Source: Leisingera caerulea DSM 24564 (GTDB lineage Bacteria; Pseudomonadota; Alphaproteobacteria; Rhodobacterales; Rhodobacteraceae). From it: a DNA stretch of 64,000 nt. Shown in pieces: positions 28,713 through 36,547 of this stretch. The stretch covers positions 797,217 through 861,216 of the forward strand of contig NZ_KI421513.1 in the NCBI RefSeq assembly GCF_000473325.1, given 5' to 3'. The stretch's first letter is position 1, and each line of letters starts with the position of its first letter. The position numbers were made by a program, and so were the translations under genes. The notes under the pieces were generated by a model. It searched no databases. It was given only the letters and a program-made list of their open reading frames with translations, and was not told where the DNA came from.

Positions 28713-28940
28713 TTAACCGGCGCCTTTGCCAGATTTCCCGCTTTCAGCTCTTTCCAGTCGCGATCTTAAATGAAGTGCAGTGCCTATCATGCTGCCTATC
28801 ATCGCGGAGAGGAGTATGGCCTTTGAAAGCTCTGTAAATACCGCAAGCAACGCGACGACCAAAGCAGCACAGCACAAGTCCAGCCACCAGTCACGCCAGG
28901 TTTTCGGGTTTTGCAACAAGGGAAAACGCAACCCGCTCAC
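28713..28940 (-). CDS. Small 75-residue membrane protein of the AAA+ cluster
   Basis: The 75-residue protein has one long hydrophobic stretch (WWLDLCCAALVVALLAVFTELSKAILLSAMIGSMIG), enough for two short helices, and a basic/polar tail (RSRLERAESGKSGKGAG). It starts at a GTG that overlaps the TGA of the upstream coiled-coil gene (GTGA), so the two are translationally coupled. Its DNA is lower in GC than the coiled-coil gene. No family recognised. Confidence 0.65.
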   Translation of the reverse strand: MSGLRFPLLQNPKTWRDWWLDLCCAALVVALLAVFTELSKAILLSAMIGSMIGTALHLRSRLERAESGKSGKGAG

Positions 28941-30019
28941 CCCCCATACAGGTTCTTGTCATGCTTCTCGACAATCGCCGCAAACCGGCGGGCAAAGCGT
29001 TCATCCGCCTTGGCCTTCTTCTCCAGCACGTCGCGGGCGAACACCATGTTGCCCTCATGCGCTTCCAGCATGTCGGCCATCTTCTGGTTGGTCGCGGTGC
29101 CGATCGCCGCCATTGCGGTCTGGGCTTCCTTGTCGGTCTGCACGCCGATCTCGTTGATCCTGTGCGCCACGTCCTGCTGCTGCGCGGTCTTCAGCGATTT
29201 GGTCAGCGCATCATACAGCACCACCCGCTGCTGGGTGTCCGTCTGCAGCTTGTTGATCAGCACCATCTGCGTCGCCGCCTGGTTCTGCAAGCTGTCGACC
29301 CAGGTCTTGCCCTTCTCGATATAGCGCTCCAGCGTCTGGGACTTGGCAAGCTTCACCTGCTCGTCCTGCACCAGCGCGTTGTACTTCGCATTCAGCTCGG
29401 CCAGTTCGGTCTCCAGCTTGGTGCGCGCGGCGGCGTCCTGCTCGACCGAGATCTTGTTCTCCAGCTCGATAATCTGCGGATCCAGCGCCACGATCTCAGC
29501 CCGAACGCCCTCCAGCTCCTGCACGGTGAACTCGCGGTCGTCCAGCGTGGCGGTCAAGTTCACCTGCACCTTCTCCCGCTGATCTTCCAGGGTGGCCAGC
29601 TGGCCCTCCAAGAGCTTCACGATCACGTCCGACTTGGCGATCAGGTCCTGCAGCTTGTCGTCGATATTGGCGGTGCGCATCCGCTCCTGGCGCATCGAGT
29701 CCGATTTGCCTTTGGAGAAAAACCCGACAAAGCTCTCCCAGCCGGTTTTCGACCGCATCTCGTCGAAGTCCTTGGAGAACGCCGCGGTCACATCATCCAG
29801 CCCCATGATCAGCTCGGCGATGTTGGCGTTCATTACCTCGGTATGCGCGTGCACGTCTTCCAGCGTGGCGTTTTCGATGTCGATGCTGGCATCCTCGCCC
29901 GCCTCGATCTTGCTGCGCGCAGTTTCGATGCGCGAGGTCAGCGCCTCGATCCTGGCCTGGGAGTCCCGGACCTTCTCCTGGCTCTCCTCCACCATCCTGT
30001 CAAATTGGGAAACACTCAT
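28937..30019 (-). CDS. Long coiled-coil protein, first gene of the AAA+ cluster (TelA-like architecture)
   Basis: The 360-residue protein is almost entirely helical. It has a 60-residue N-terminal coiled coil (MVEESQEKVRDSQARIEALTSRIETARSKIE), a short hinge with GWESFVGFFSKGKSDS near residue 93, and then coiled coils to about residue 290. The alternation of a 'F(F)..K' hinge and long helices is like TelA/YaaN toxic-anion-resistance proteins, but I see no diagnostic motif, so this is only an architectural likeness. It has no signal peptide. It starts the leftward operon: the ATG at 30019 has GGAGG upstream. It probably forms oligomers that the AAA+ protein remodels. Confidence 0.75.
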   Translation of the reverse strand: MSVSQFDRMVEESQEKVRDSQARIEALTSRIETARSKIEAGEDASIDIENATLEDVHAHTEVMNANIAELIMGLDDVTAAFSKDFDEMRSKTGWESFVGFFSKGKSDSMRQERMRTANIDDKLQDLIAKSDVIVKLLEGQLATLEDQREKVQVNLTATLDDREFTVQELEGVRAEIVALDPQIIELENKISVEQDAAARTKLETELAELNAKYNALVQDEQVKLAKSQTLERYIEKGKTWVDSLQNQAATQMVLINKLQTDTQQRVVLYDALTKSLKTAQQQDVAHRINEIGVQTDKEAQTAMAAIGTATNQKMADMLEAHEGNMVFARDVLEKKAKADERFARRFAAIVEKHDKNLYGG

Positions 30020-30140
30020 AGTATCCGTTCCTCCCGCTCAAATAACTGATCCGGATATGGGGATGTAAAAGGATTTTACATCCCCCTGGGCGGCGTAATT
30101 CCGCCCCTTTCCAAGTCACTGTTGCAGAGAGGCCGCACAA

Positions 30141-30177
30141 AGAAAACCCCCGGACGAACCTGAACGGAACCGGGGGC
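30141..30177 (-). terminator. Rho-independent terminator downstream of pmtA
   Basis: On the minus strand CCCCCGG (30076-side arm at 30170-30176) pairs with CCGGGGG (30147-30153) and is followed by TTTTCTTTG. It lies 24 bp after the pmtA stop and separates pssA-pmtA from the AAA+ cluster. Confidence 0.8.
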
Positions 30178-30200
30178 TGTCTCGCGCAAAAGGAGCAGCG

Positions 30201-30824
30201 TCACATCGTCTGCTGTTTGCTCAGAACCAGAAATGTCATCATGCCGAAGGGCGGAATGTTCTCCTGCTGCTCGACGCTCAGCCCGTCCTCCTGCAGCACC
30301 GTTTCCAGCGCAAAGTCGGAATGCCAGCCAATCACATTGGCAAGCGGCGCCGAGAGCTTCTCCAGCGAGGCCCGGACCCCCTTGCCGCTCTTAAAATGGT
30401 TGGTGATCACCACCTTGCCGCCAGGTTTCAGAACCCGGGCAATCTCGCGCATCACCCGCTCCGGTTCAGGCACAACGGACAGCACATGCATCGCCGCCAC
30501 GGTGTCAAAGGAGTTGTCCGGGAAATCCAGCTGCCGCGCATCCATCTGGCGCAGCGCCTCCACCTGGCTCAGCCCCATTTCCTGCACTTTTCTCTGCGCC
30601 TTTTTCAGCATGTCATGGCTGAAGTCGATGCCAGTCACCTGCAGATGCGGCGCATAGTGCTGCAGCGACAGCCCGGTGCCGACGCCAACCTCCAGCACCT
30701 TGCCCTTGCGGGAATTAATATAGCGGGTTGCCCGGCGGCGGCCCGAACGCGTCACCGCGCCAAAGGTCCTGTCGTAAACCGGCGCCCAGCGCGCGTAAGA
30801 TTCCTCTACTGCCTTGATATCCAA
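30201..30824 (-). CDS. pmtA: Phosphatidylethanolamine N-methyltransferase
   Basis: The 207-residue class I SAM methyltransferase starts MDIKAVEESYARWAPVYDRTFG, the 'YaRWAPvYD..fG' pattern of Rhodobacter-type PmtA. Motif I is VLEVGVGTGLSL near residue 43, and motif post-I is VTGIDFSHDMLKKA. It methylates phosphatidylethanolamine stepwise to phosphatidylcholine at the inner membrane. It begins 27 bp after pssA, which makes the serine-lipid precursor, so the two form one phospholipid operon. A terminator follows. Confidence 0.92.
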   Translation of the reverse strand: MDIKAVEESYARWAPVYDRTFGAVTRSGRRRATRYINSRKGKVLEVGVGTGLSLQHYAPHLQVTGIDFSHDMLKKAQRKVQEMGLSQVEALRQMDARQLDFPDNSFDTVAAMHVLSVVPEPERVMREIARVLKPGGKVVITNHFKSGKGVRASLEKLSAPLANVIGWHSDFALETVLQEDGLSVEQQENIPPFGMMTFLVLSKQQTM

Positions 30825-30851
30825 TTCGTCCCTCCCCTTGGACGTCTCGGG

Positions 30852-31592
30852 CTAGTCCTTCGGCTTGGAAACCAGCCCCCAAATCACCATCACAACATAG
30901 CCGACGCATAGCACAACCAGCACCGTCCATGCATAGGTCAACAGTGCCGCAGCCATAAAGGCAAACCCCACCAGCAGGTACTTAACATGCTCGCGGGAGA
31001 TTTTCATCGCCTTGGGCGACCAGGTCTGGATGTGGCTGATCATCAGCAGGCCGACCACCACCATATGCAGGCAGATCAGCAGCTCCGGCAGCACCATCGC
31101 CCCGTCAAATGCAAAGGAGACAAACATCGGCAGCATCGCCAGAAACGCCCCAGCGGGCGACGGGATGCCTTCGAAATAGCCGCTGCGCCCCTTCGGCTCC
31201 TCCTCCGATTTGCTGCCGACATTGAACCGCGCCAGCCGCACGACGCAGCAGACCGAAAACACCAGCACCGAAATCCAGCCCACGCCGCGCACGTCCTGCA
31301 GGGCCCAGAGATAGATCACCATTGGCGTCGCCACCCCGAAGTTCAGGAAATCGGCCAGCGAGTCGAGCTCCGCGCCCATCTTGCTCTCGCTGTGCAGCGC
31401 CCGCGCCAGCCGTCCGTCGAGCCCGTCCAGCACAGCGGCCAGCAGGATCAGCATCACCGCCAGGGTGTAATTGCCGTAAACCGCCGCGCGGATCGCCGAC
31501 AGGCCCGCACAGATGGCGCCGATGGTCATCATGTTCGGCATCAGCTGGATCAGCGCAAATTCGGATTTTTTCTTTTCCGGAGCGTCATACAT
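30852..31592 (-). CDS. pssA: CDP-diacylglycerol-serine O-phosphatidyltransferase
   Basis: The 246-residue membrane protein has the CDP-alcohol phosphatidyltransferase motif DG-x2-AR-x8-G-x3-D-x3-D, seen as DGRLAR, then GAELDSLAD, near residues 65-88. The N terminus (FALIQLMPNMMTIGAICAGLSAI) and FGVATPMVIYLWAL are typical of the type II PssA. It makes phosphatidylserine from CDP-diacylglycerol and serine for conversion to phosphatidylethanolamine, the substrate of PmtA. The ATG at 31592 gives MYDAPEKKKSEF. An array of 11-bp phased repeats lies 150-200 bp upstream. Confidence 0.95.
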   Translation of the reverse strand: MYDAPEKKKSEFALIQLMPNMMTIGAICAGLSAIRAAVYGNYTLAVMLILLAAVLDGLDGRLARALHSESKMGAELDSLADFLNFGVATPMVIYLWALQDVRGVGWISVLVFSVCCVVRLARFNVGSKSEEEPKGRSGYFEGIPSPAGAFLAMLPMFVSFAFDGAMVLPELLICLHMVVVGLLMISHIQTWSPKAMKISREHVKYLLVGFAFMAAALLTYAWTVLVVLCVGYVVMVIWGLVSKPKD

Positions 31593-31741
31593 GGCGGTGG
31601 CACTTTCTTCCTCGCGAGGCGCTGGAGAGGCCGCGGCGCAAAGGTAAACCTTGGGGCAAACTAGGCGGCTATTGTAACCGTTGCGCACGTATGCCCCAAG
31701 AGCAGCTCAGGTGCAATATTTGCAGATCCTGCAGCCAGCCA

Positions 31742-31791
31742 GTGCGCTGGAGGTGCACAGGGGGTGCACGGGAAGTGTACAGGCGGTGCCC
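31742..31791. repeat. Five GTGCRC-like hexamers with exact 11-bp period
   Basis: GTGCGC, GTGCAC, GTGCAC, GTGTAC and GTGCCC begin at 31742, 31753, 31764, 31775 and 31786. The spacing is exactly 11 bp each time, so all face the same side of the helix. The array lies in the pssA upstream region, 150 bp before its start and just past the creatinase terminator. Phased sites suggest cooperative binding of a regulator; a simple 11-bp tandem repeat is the alternative. Confidence 0.7.
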
Positions 31792-31795
31792 CCTG

Positions 31796-31826
31796 AAAAA
31801 AAGGGCACCGTGCATCGCACGGTGCC
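31796..31826 (-). terminator. Rho-independent terminator of the creatinase gene
   Basis: On the minus strand a perfect 10-bp stem (GGCACCGTGC and GCACGGTGCC, 31804-31826) with a three-base loop is followed by seven T residues (31796-31802). It lies 70 bp after the creatinase stop. Confidence 0.92.
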
Positions 31827-31895
31827 ACGCCCAACTGTGAAGGCCTCCCGCCGGAAGGCCATGAGCAGGCGGGAGCACCCCGCCCGCGCCGCGGC

Positions 31896-33104
31896 TCAGC
31901 CGACCACGTTGAACTCCGGCCCGTAAGGGTACTTGGTGATGTTCTCGTTGCCATCCTCATGGATCACCAGGATGTCATGCTCGCGGTACCCGCCCGCGCC
32001 GGGGTTGCCCTCGGCAACGGTCAGCATCGGCTCCATTGAGATCACCATGCCCGGCTCCAGCACCGTGTCGACGTCCTCGCGCAGCTCCAGCCCGGCCTCG
32101 CGGCCATAGTAGTGCGACAGCACGCCGAACGAATGGCCATAGCCGAAGGTGCGGTACTGCAGCAGGTCGCGTTCTTCGAAGAAGGCATTGATCTTATGGG
32201 TGATGTCAGCGCAGCTGGCGCCCGGCTGCAGCAGCGAGATGCCGTATTCATGGGCCGCCACGTTGGCCTCCCAGATCTTCAGGCTCTCGGCGTCCACTTC
32301 CTTGACGAACATGGTCCGCTCCAGCGCGGTGTAATAGCCGGAGATCATCGGGAAGGTGTTCAGCGACAGGATATCGCCGCGCTGAAGAGTGCGCCCCGTG
32401 ACCGGGTTGTGGGCGCCGTCGGTGTTGATGCCGGACTGGAACCAGACCCAGGTGTCCCGGTACTCGGCATCCGGGAAGCGCTTGGCAATCTCCAGCTCCA
32501 TCGCGTCACGCCCGGCCATCGCCACGTCGATCTCGCGCACCCCTTCCTTGACCGCATCGCGGATCGCAAAGCCGCCCACGTCTGCCACTGCGGCACCGGC
32601 CCGTATGATCTCGATCTCGGCCGCCGATTTGCGCATCCGCTGCTCCATGGTCGGCAAGTAAAGATCGACCAGTTTGGACGGATTCAGGAACGCTTCCAGC
32701 TTGCCCTTCTGCAGCAGCGTCAGGTGGTCGCTTTCATAGCCGACAACCGCGCCCTCGCCGCTTACAGTCTTGATTGCACGCCAGAAATTGTCGCGCTGCC
32801 AGTCGGTATAAGTGATGTTGTCGCAGAATGAGCGGCGCCAGGGCTGGCCCGCGTCGATACCTGCTGAGATGGTAACTGCCTCGGTCCCGGTCACCACCAG
32901 GCCGTAGGGCCGGCCAAAGGCGCAATAGGTGAAGCCCGAGTAGTAGGAGATGTTGTGCATCGAGGTGAAGACGGCAGCGCTCACCCCGGTGTCGGCCATG
33001 ATCTTGCGCAGGCCGGCAATCCGCGCCTCGTACTCGGAGACAGCAAATTGCAGCGGCGCTTTTTCACCATTGTGAAAACGGTACATTTCAGGACGTGCAG
33101 TCAT
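31896..33104 (-). CDS. Creatinase (creatine amidinohydrolase)
   Basis: The 402-residue protein has the length and motifs of Pseudomonas creatinase, a pita-bread-fold enzyme related to aminopeptidase P and prolidase. Shared segments include NISYYSGFTYCAFGRPY, GINTDGAHNPVTGRTL, LNTFPMISGYYTALERT, YRTFGYGHSFGVLSHYYGREAGLELREDVDTVLEPGMVISMEPM and GGYREHDIL. It hydrolyses creatine to sarcosine and urea without metals. The ATG at 33104 has AAGGAAGGG upstream; an in-frame extension to 33362 crosses repeat DNA and is unlikely to be coding. Sarcosine made here enters the same pool as the product of GbcAB after a further demethylation. No creatininase or sarcosine oxidase is adjacent. Confidence 0.95.
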   Translation of the reverse strand: MTARPEMYRFHNGEKAPLQFAVSEYEARIAGLRKIMADTGVSAAVFTSMHNISYYSGFTYCAFGRPYGLVVTGTEAVTISAGIDAGQPWRRSFCDNITYTDWQRDNFWRAIKTVSGEGAVVGYESDHLTLLQKGKLEAFLNPSKLVDLYLPTMEQRMRKSAAEIEIIRAGAAVADVGGFAIRDAVKEGVREIDVAMAGRDAMELEIAKRFPDAEYRDTWVWFQSGINTDGAHNPVTGRTLQRGDILSLNTFPMISGYYTALERTMFVKEVDAESLKIWEANVAAHEYGISLLQPGASCADITHKINAFFEERDLLQYRTFGYGHSFGVLSHYYGREAGLELREDVDTVLEPGMVISMEPMLTVAEGNPGAGGYREHDILVIHEDGNENITKYPYGPEFNVVG

Positions 33105-33420
33105 ATCAGACCCTTCCTTCTTACAAGAAAGGTCCCGGCGTTCAGGACAGTTTTGGAATGTGGGGGCACCATGTATCCCATGCGGCGACGCCATCGCCTG
33201 GCCCTTGCGCGGAAGATGCGGCGGAAACCGGATTCTGGCAAGAAGATTTTTCCGCCGATGGCCGCATCGCAGAGAGGGCAGCGCCCGAGCCTCGGGGCGG
33301 GAGCTGAAAACGCCCTCCCCGTGAGGGAGGGTCGGGCGCTGCCCGGCCGGCCGGCCGGACATAAAGCTTCAATTCGGGATCAATGTGCCGCGGCGGGCGC
33401 TTCCGCCAGCCAATGCGCGT
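33105..33420. other. Gene-free intergenic region with a nested inverted repeat
   Basis: The 316-bp gap lies between two leftward genes. Its left half has only the creatinase ribosome-binding site and unremarkable sequence. Its right half holds the nested inverted repeat at 33276-33344 and a GGCCGGCCGGCCGG run. I see no gene. Confidence 0.6.
33276..33344. repeat. Nested inverted repeat with 13-bp outer arms
   Basis: GGGCAGCGCCCGA (33276-33288) is the exact complement of TCGGGCGCTGCCC (33332-33344). Inside lies a second perfect hairpin, CCCTCCC (33313-33319) and GGGAGGG (33325-33331). The outer arm shares GGGCAGCGCCCG with the repeats at 24431 and 28561. It is a REP-like or terminator-like structure after the hydrolase gene. 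Confidence 0.75.
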
Positions 33421-34206
33421 TTAATTCACGATCAGCGCGACCAGGTCGCTTTCGGGATCCCCCAGCTGGTCGATCACGTTGAAATGGTGTTTGCCAAAGG
33501 CGATCACGTGATCCGCCTCCCAGGCCTCCACCAGCCAGATCGCCTGATCCAGAAACGCCGGACGTTCCTCGCCGCCAACCCAGACCGTGACCTCCGCCGG
33601 ATAGCGGTCCGTCATATCCACCGGGCTTTCTGCAATTGCCGCTGCCGAGTCCATCCGGAACTTCTGGTTCATCGACGTCCGCAGAAGCGGCCGCAGATCC
33701 GCCAGCGGCGAGATCGGGATCACCGTCTTGATCCGCTCCCCCACCTCTGCCGGCAGCAGCGCCTTGTCCAGCATCCGCGCCACCAGATGCCCGCCCGCCG
33801 AATGGCCGGCCAGCGCAATCGGGCCGTCCACCTCTGCCGCGATCCGCGTCACCGCCGCGGCGATCTGGCGGGTGATATCGGCGATCCGCACATCCGGGCA
33901 CAGGTCATAAGACGGCATCGCCACCGCCCAGCCATGCGCAATCGCGCCGCGTGCCAAATGCGACCAGGAGCTTTTGTCGAAGGCCAGCCAGTAGCCGCCG
34001 TGCACAAAGACAAACACCCCCTTGGGCGTGCCTTCCGGCAGAAACAAGTCGAAGCGCTGCCGCGCCCCCTCGCCATAGGGGATGTCCAGCCGGGCGCGCT
34101 CATGCAGGCTGTTGCGGAAATCCTCGGCTGAGGCAGCCCAGCGCGGCGGGTACGCCTCTGCATTCTCGATATAAGCCCCGTTGGCATAGGCATCATCCAA
34201 TTCCAT
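33421..34206 (-). CDS. Alpha/beta hydrolase (kynurenine formamidase/esterase type)
   Basis: The 261-residue protein has the oxyanion motif HGGYW near residue 68 and the nucleophile elbow GHSAGGH near residue 133. The HGGYW form is typical of arylformamidase (kynurenine formamidase) and related carboxylesterases. The active-site acid is likely in the PAEVTVWVGGEERPAFLDQ segment, and the His is in HHFNVI. It is cytoplasmic. The ATG at 34206 gives MELDDAYANGAYI, as expected for this group. No kynurenine-pathway genes lie nearby, so the natural substrate is uncertain. Confidence 0.85.
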   Translation of the reverse strand: MELDDAYANGAYIENAEAYPPRWAASAEDFRNSLHERARLDIPYGEGARQRFDLFLPEGTPKGVFVFVHGGYWLAFDKSSWSHLARGAIAHGWAVAMPSYDLCPDVRIADITRQIAAAVTRIAAEVDGPIALAGHSAGGHLVARMLDKALLPAEVGERIKTVIPISPLADLRPLLRTSMNQKFRMDSAAAIAESPVDMTDRYPAEVTVWVGGEERPAFLDQAIWLVEAWEADHVIAFGKHHFNVIDQLGDPESDLVALIVN

Positions 34207-34313
34207 GCCCAGTCTCCCCTTTAATTTTGTTCTTTGCGGCTACCTGACAGTCTCGCACAGGACATGTCAAATTGCCCTGCGGAAAATTCCATTCCCCGGA
34301 CTCTTGGCCGGAA

Positions 34314-34356
34314 AATTTGATCAAATTCTGGACTTATCGTTCTGTCTGGACATATC
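34314..34356 (+). promoter_or_regulatory. Palindrome and direct repeats upstream of the gabD-like gene
   Basis: A perfect 14-bp palindrome (AATTTGATCAAATT, 34314-34327) is followed by two direct copies of CTGGAC(T/A)TATC, at 34328-34338 and 34346-34356, 18 bp apart. They lie 50-95 bp upstream of the dehydrogenase start in AT-rich DNA, the usual place for operators and the promoter. Confidence 0.45.
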
Positions 34357-34406
34357 AAGGCACAGCTGATTTGCATTTCAGTGACAGAACCCCTGGGAGG
34401 CCCGCA

Positions 34407-35879
34407 ATGCTTGATGCAACCACTGACCTGAAATCCCTGCTAAACGACCCCAGCCTGCTGGAGACGCGCGCCTATATCGGCGGCCAGTTTGTCGAGGGCG
34501 AGGACACCTTTGACGTGACCAACCCGGCCCGCGGCGACGTGATTGCCAAGGTCGCGGATGTCAGCCGCGCCCAGGTGGCGGGCGCCATTGCCCAGGCCGA
34601 AACCGCACAAAAGGACTGGGCCAAATGGACCGGCAAGGAGCGCGCCAATGTGCTGCGCAAATGGTTCGACCTGATGATGGAGAACCAGGAGGATCTGGCG
34701 GTGATCCTGACCGCCGAAATGGGCAAGCCGCTGGCTGAGTCGCGCGGCGAGGTTGCCTATGGCGCCTCCTTCGTGGAGTTCTTCGCCGAAGAAGCCAAGC
34801 GGATCTACGGGGAGACCATCCCCGGCCACCAGCGCGACAAGCGCATCACCGTGATCAAGCAGCCGATCGGCGTCGCCGCTTCGATCACGCCGTGGAACTT
34901 TCCCAACGCGATGATCACCCGCAAAGCGGGTCCGGCGCTGGCGGCGGGCTGCTCCTTCGTTGCGCGCCCGGCGGCAGAGACGCCGCTGTCCGCCATTGTT
35001 CTGGCGGTGCTGGCCGAGCGCGCGGGCATTCCGGCGGGCGTGTTCAACGTGGTGCCGTCCTCGCGTTCCTCCGATGTGGGCAAGGAGTTCTGCGAGAACC
35101 CGGCGGTGCGCAAGCTGACCTTCACCGGCTCCACCGAAGTGGGCCGCATCCTGCTGAAGCAAGCCTCCGAGCAGGTGATGAAATGCTCGATGGAACTGGG
35201 CGGAAATGCGCCCTTCATCGTGTTCGACGACGCGGATCTGGACGCCGCGGTCGAAGGCGCGATCATGTGCAAATTCCGCAACAACGGCCAGACCTGCGTC
35301 TGCGCCAACCGGATCTTTGTGCAGGCTGGCGTTTACGATGCCTTTGCGGAAAAGCTGAAAGCGGCCCTGGAGAAGATGACGGTGGGCGACGGGCTGAAAG
35401 ACGGCACGGATTTCGGCCCCCTGATCACCAAGGACGCGGTGGAAAAGGTCGAGGAGCATATCGCCGACGCCACCTCCAAAGGCGGCGAAGTGATCCTGGG
35501 CGGCAACCCGTCGGAGCTGGGCGGCACCTTCTTCCAGCCGACCGTCGTGACCGGCGCGACCCAGGACATGGCGTTTGCCAACGAGGAGACCTTTGGCCCG
35601 CTTGCGCCGCTGTTCAAGTTCGAGAACGAGGACGAGGTGATCGCGATGGCCAATGACACCATCTTCGGCCTGGCGTCCTATTTCTATGCCAACGATCTGA
35701 GCCGCGTTTACAAGGTGGCCGAAGCGCTGGAATACGGGATTGTCGGGGTGAACACCGGCATCATCTCCACCGAAGTGGCACCGTTCGGCGGCGTCAAGCA
35801 GTCCGGCCTGGGCCGCGAAGGCAGCCACCACGGCATCGAGGACTACCTGGAGATGAAATACATCTGCATGTCGGTCTGA
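34407..35879 (+). CDS. gabD: NAD(P)-dependent succinate-semialdehyde dehydrogenase
   Basis: The 490-residue aldehyde dehydrogenase has the GabD-type motifs ITPWNFPNAMITRKAGPALAAG (residues near 160), FTGSTEVG, ELGGNAPFIVFDDADLD with the general-base Glu, and the catalytic Cys in NNGQTCVCANR. It oxidises succinate semialdehyde to succinate in GABA breakdown. The first Cys replaced by Arg in FVARPA, where most have VKPA, is a small deviation (CSFVARPAAETPLSA). The ATG at 34407 has GGGAGG upstream. No GABA aminotransferase is adjacent, so it may serve other semialdehydes. Confidence 0.9.
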   Translation: MLDATTDLKSLLNDPSLLETRAYIGGQFVEGEDTFDVTNPARGDVIAKVADVSRAQVAGAIAQAETAQKDWAKWTGKERANVLRKWFDLMMENQEDLAVILTAEMGKPLAESRGEVAYGASFVEFFAEEAKRIYGETIPGHQRDKRITVIKQPIGVAASITPWNFPNAMITRKAGPALAAGCSFVARPAAETPLSAIVLAVLAERAGIPAGVFNVVPSSRSSDVGKEFCENPAVRKLTFTGSTEVGRILLKQASEQVMKCSMELGGNAPFIVFDDADLDAAVEGAIMCKFRNNGQTCVCANRIFVQAGVYDAFAEKLKAALEKMTVGDGLKDGTDFGPLITKDAVEKVEEHIADATSKGGEVILGGNPSELGGTFFQPTVVTGATQDMAFANEETFGPLAPLFKFENEDEVIAMANDTIFGLASYFYANDLSRVYKVAEALEYGIVGVNTGIISTEVAPFGGVKQSGLGREGSHHGIEDYLEMKYICMSV

Positions 35880-35906
35880 CCCCGTAACGCCGGCAGCAGA
35901 AGCAGA

Positions 35907-36305
35907 TCAATGCCGGTCCATCGTCCCGGCCACCCTGCTGATGGCGCTGGCCCAGGCGGTTTCCGTCTCCGGGTCCAGTGCCGGTCCCAGAACATCGCGC
36001 AAAGCGGCAATCAGCGCCCGCTTTGCCACTTCGCTCTCCCGCGCGCCCAGATCCAGATGCGCGTGGTCCTGAACCAGGCGCGCGCTAAGTTCTGCCAGCG
36101 CCGCTGGATCGTCCAGATTGCGCACACAGGCGGCAATCATCGCCGTCAGCATCGCCTTCTGCTTCACAAAATTGCCCCGGAACATGCCGCGCGCCTGCGG
36201 TATGCGGGTGAACAGATGCACGTAAAACCGTTCCGCCAGATCCGCCTTGCGGGCAAAAACCCCGGCAAAGCTCTGCTGAACATTCTGAATTTCCTGAGGG
36301 GTCAT
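35907..36305 (-). CDS. Single-domain globin
   Basis: The 132-residue protein starts MTPQEIQNVQQSFAGVFARKADLAERFYVHLFTRIPQARGMF, the A-to-CD region of flavohaemoglobin-like globins, with the CD1 Phe in MFRGNF. The proximal His is likely in VQDHAHLDLGARESEVAKRALI (HAH, F8). There is no reductase domain. It may bind oxygen or NO, or sense haem redox state. It starts with an ATG at 36305. It is convergent with gabD by 27 bp. Confidence 0.8.
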   Translation of the reverse strand: MTPQEIQNVQQSFAGVFARKADLAERFYVHLFTRIPQARGMFRGNFVKQKAMLTAMIAACVRNLDDPAALAELSARLVQDHAHLDLGARESEVAKRALIAALRDVLGPALDPETETAWASAISRVAGTMDRH

Positions 36306-36489
36306 CAAACCGCCAATTCACCGAGACCAAACCAAGGCACCAGGCGTGCCCGCCGCGGTGCCTGCTGCAGGCGGAAACAGCGCCGGTGCAAATTTTTTCT
36401 TCCCCTCAACAGTGCGCCCAAAAGGCTAAGAATTGCTTGAGCCCCAGACACGCAGGCGCGTCCAGCGCCCGCGGCAGGCCACCTGGCAC

Positions 36490-36519
36490 AAAAAATGCCC
36501 CCCGGCAGAACCGGGGGGC
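36490..36519 (-). terminator. Rho-independent terminator of the Hsp20 gene
   Basis: On the minus strand GCCCCCCGG (36511-36519) pairs with CCGGGGGGC (36497-36505), loop five bases, followed by an ATTTTTT tract. It lies 28 bp after the hsp20 stop. Confidence 0.92.
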
Positions 36520-36547
36520 GTATGCGCTCGGACCGGAGTCCGCGGGA

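Noticed and set aside
33105..33362. N-terminal extension of creatinase
   Set aside because: It runs through the nested inverted repeat and does not resemble creatinase, which starts cleanly at 33104 with a good ribosome-binding site.
36306..36547. Possible small gene between the globin and Hsp20 genes
   Set aside because: Only short mixed-composition frames are present. The region is explained by the hsp20 terminator and the globin upstream sequence.
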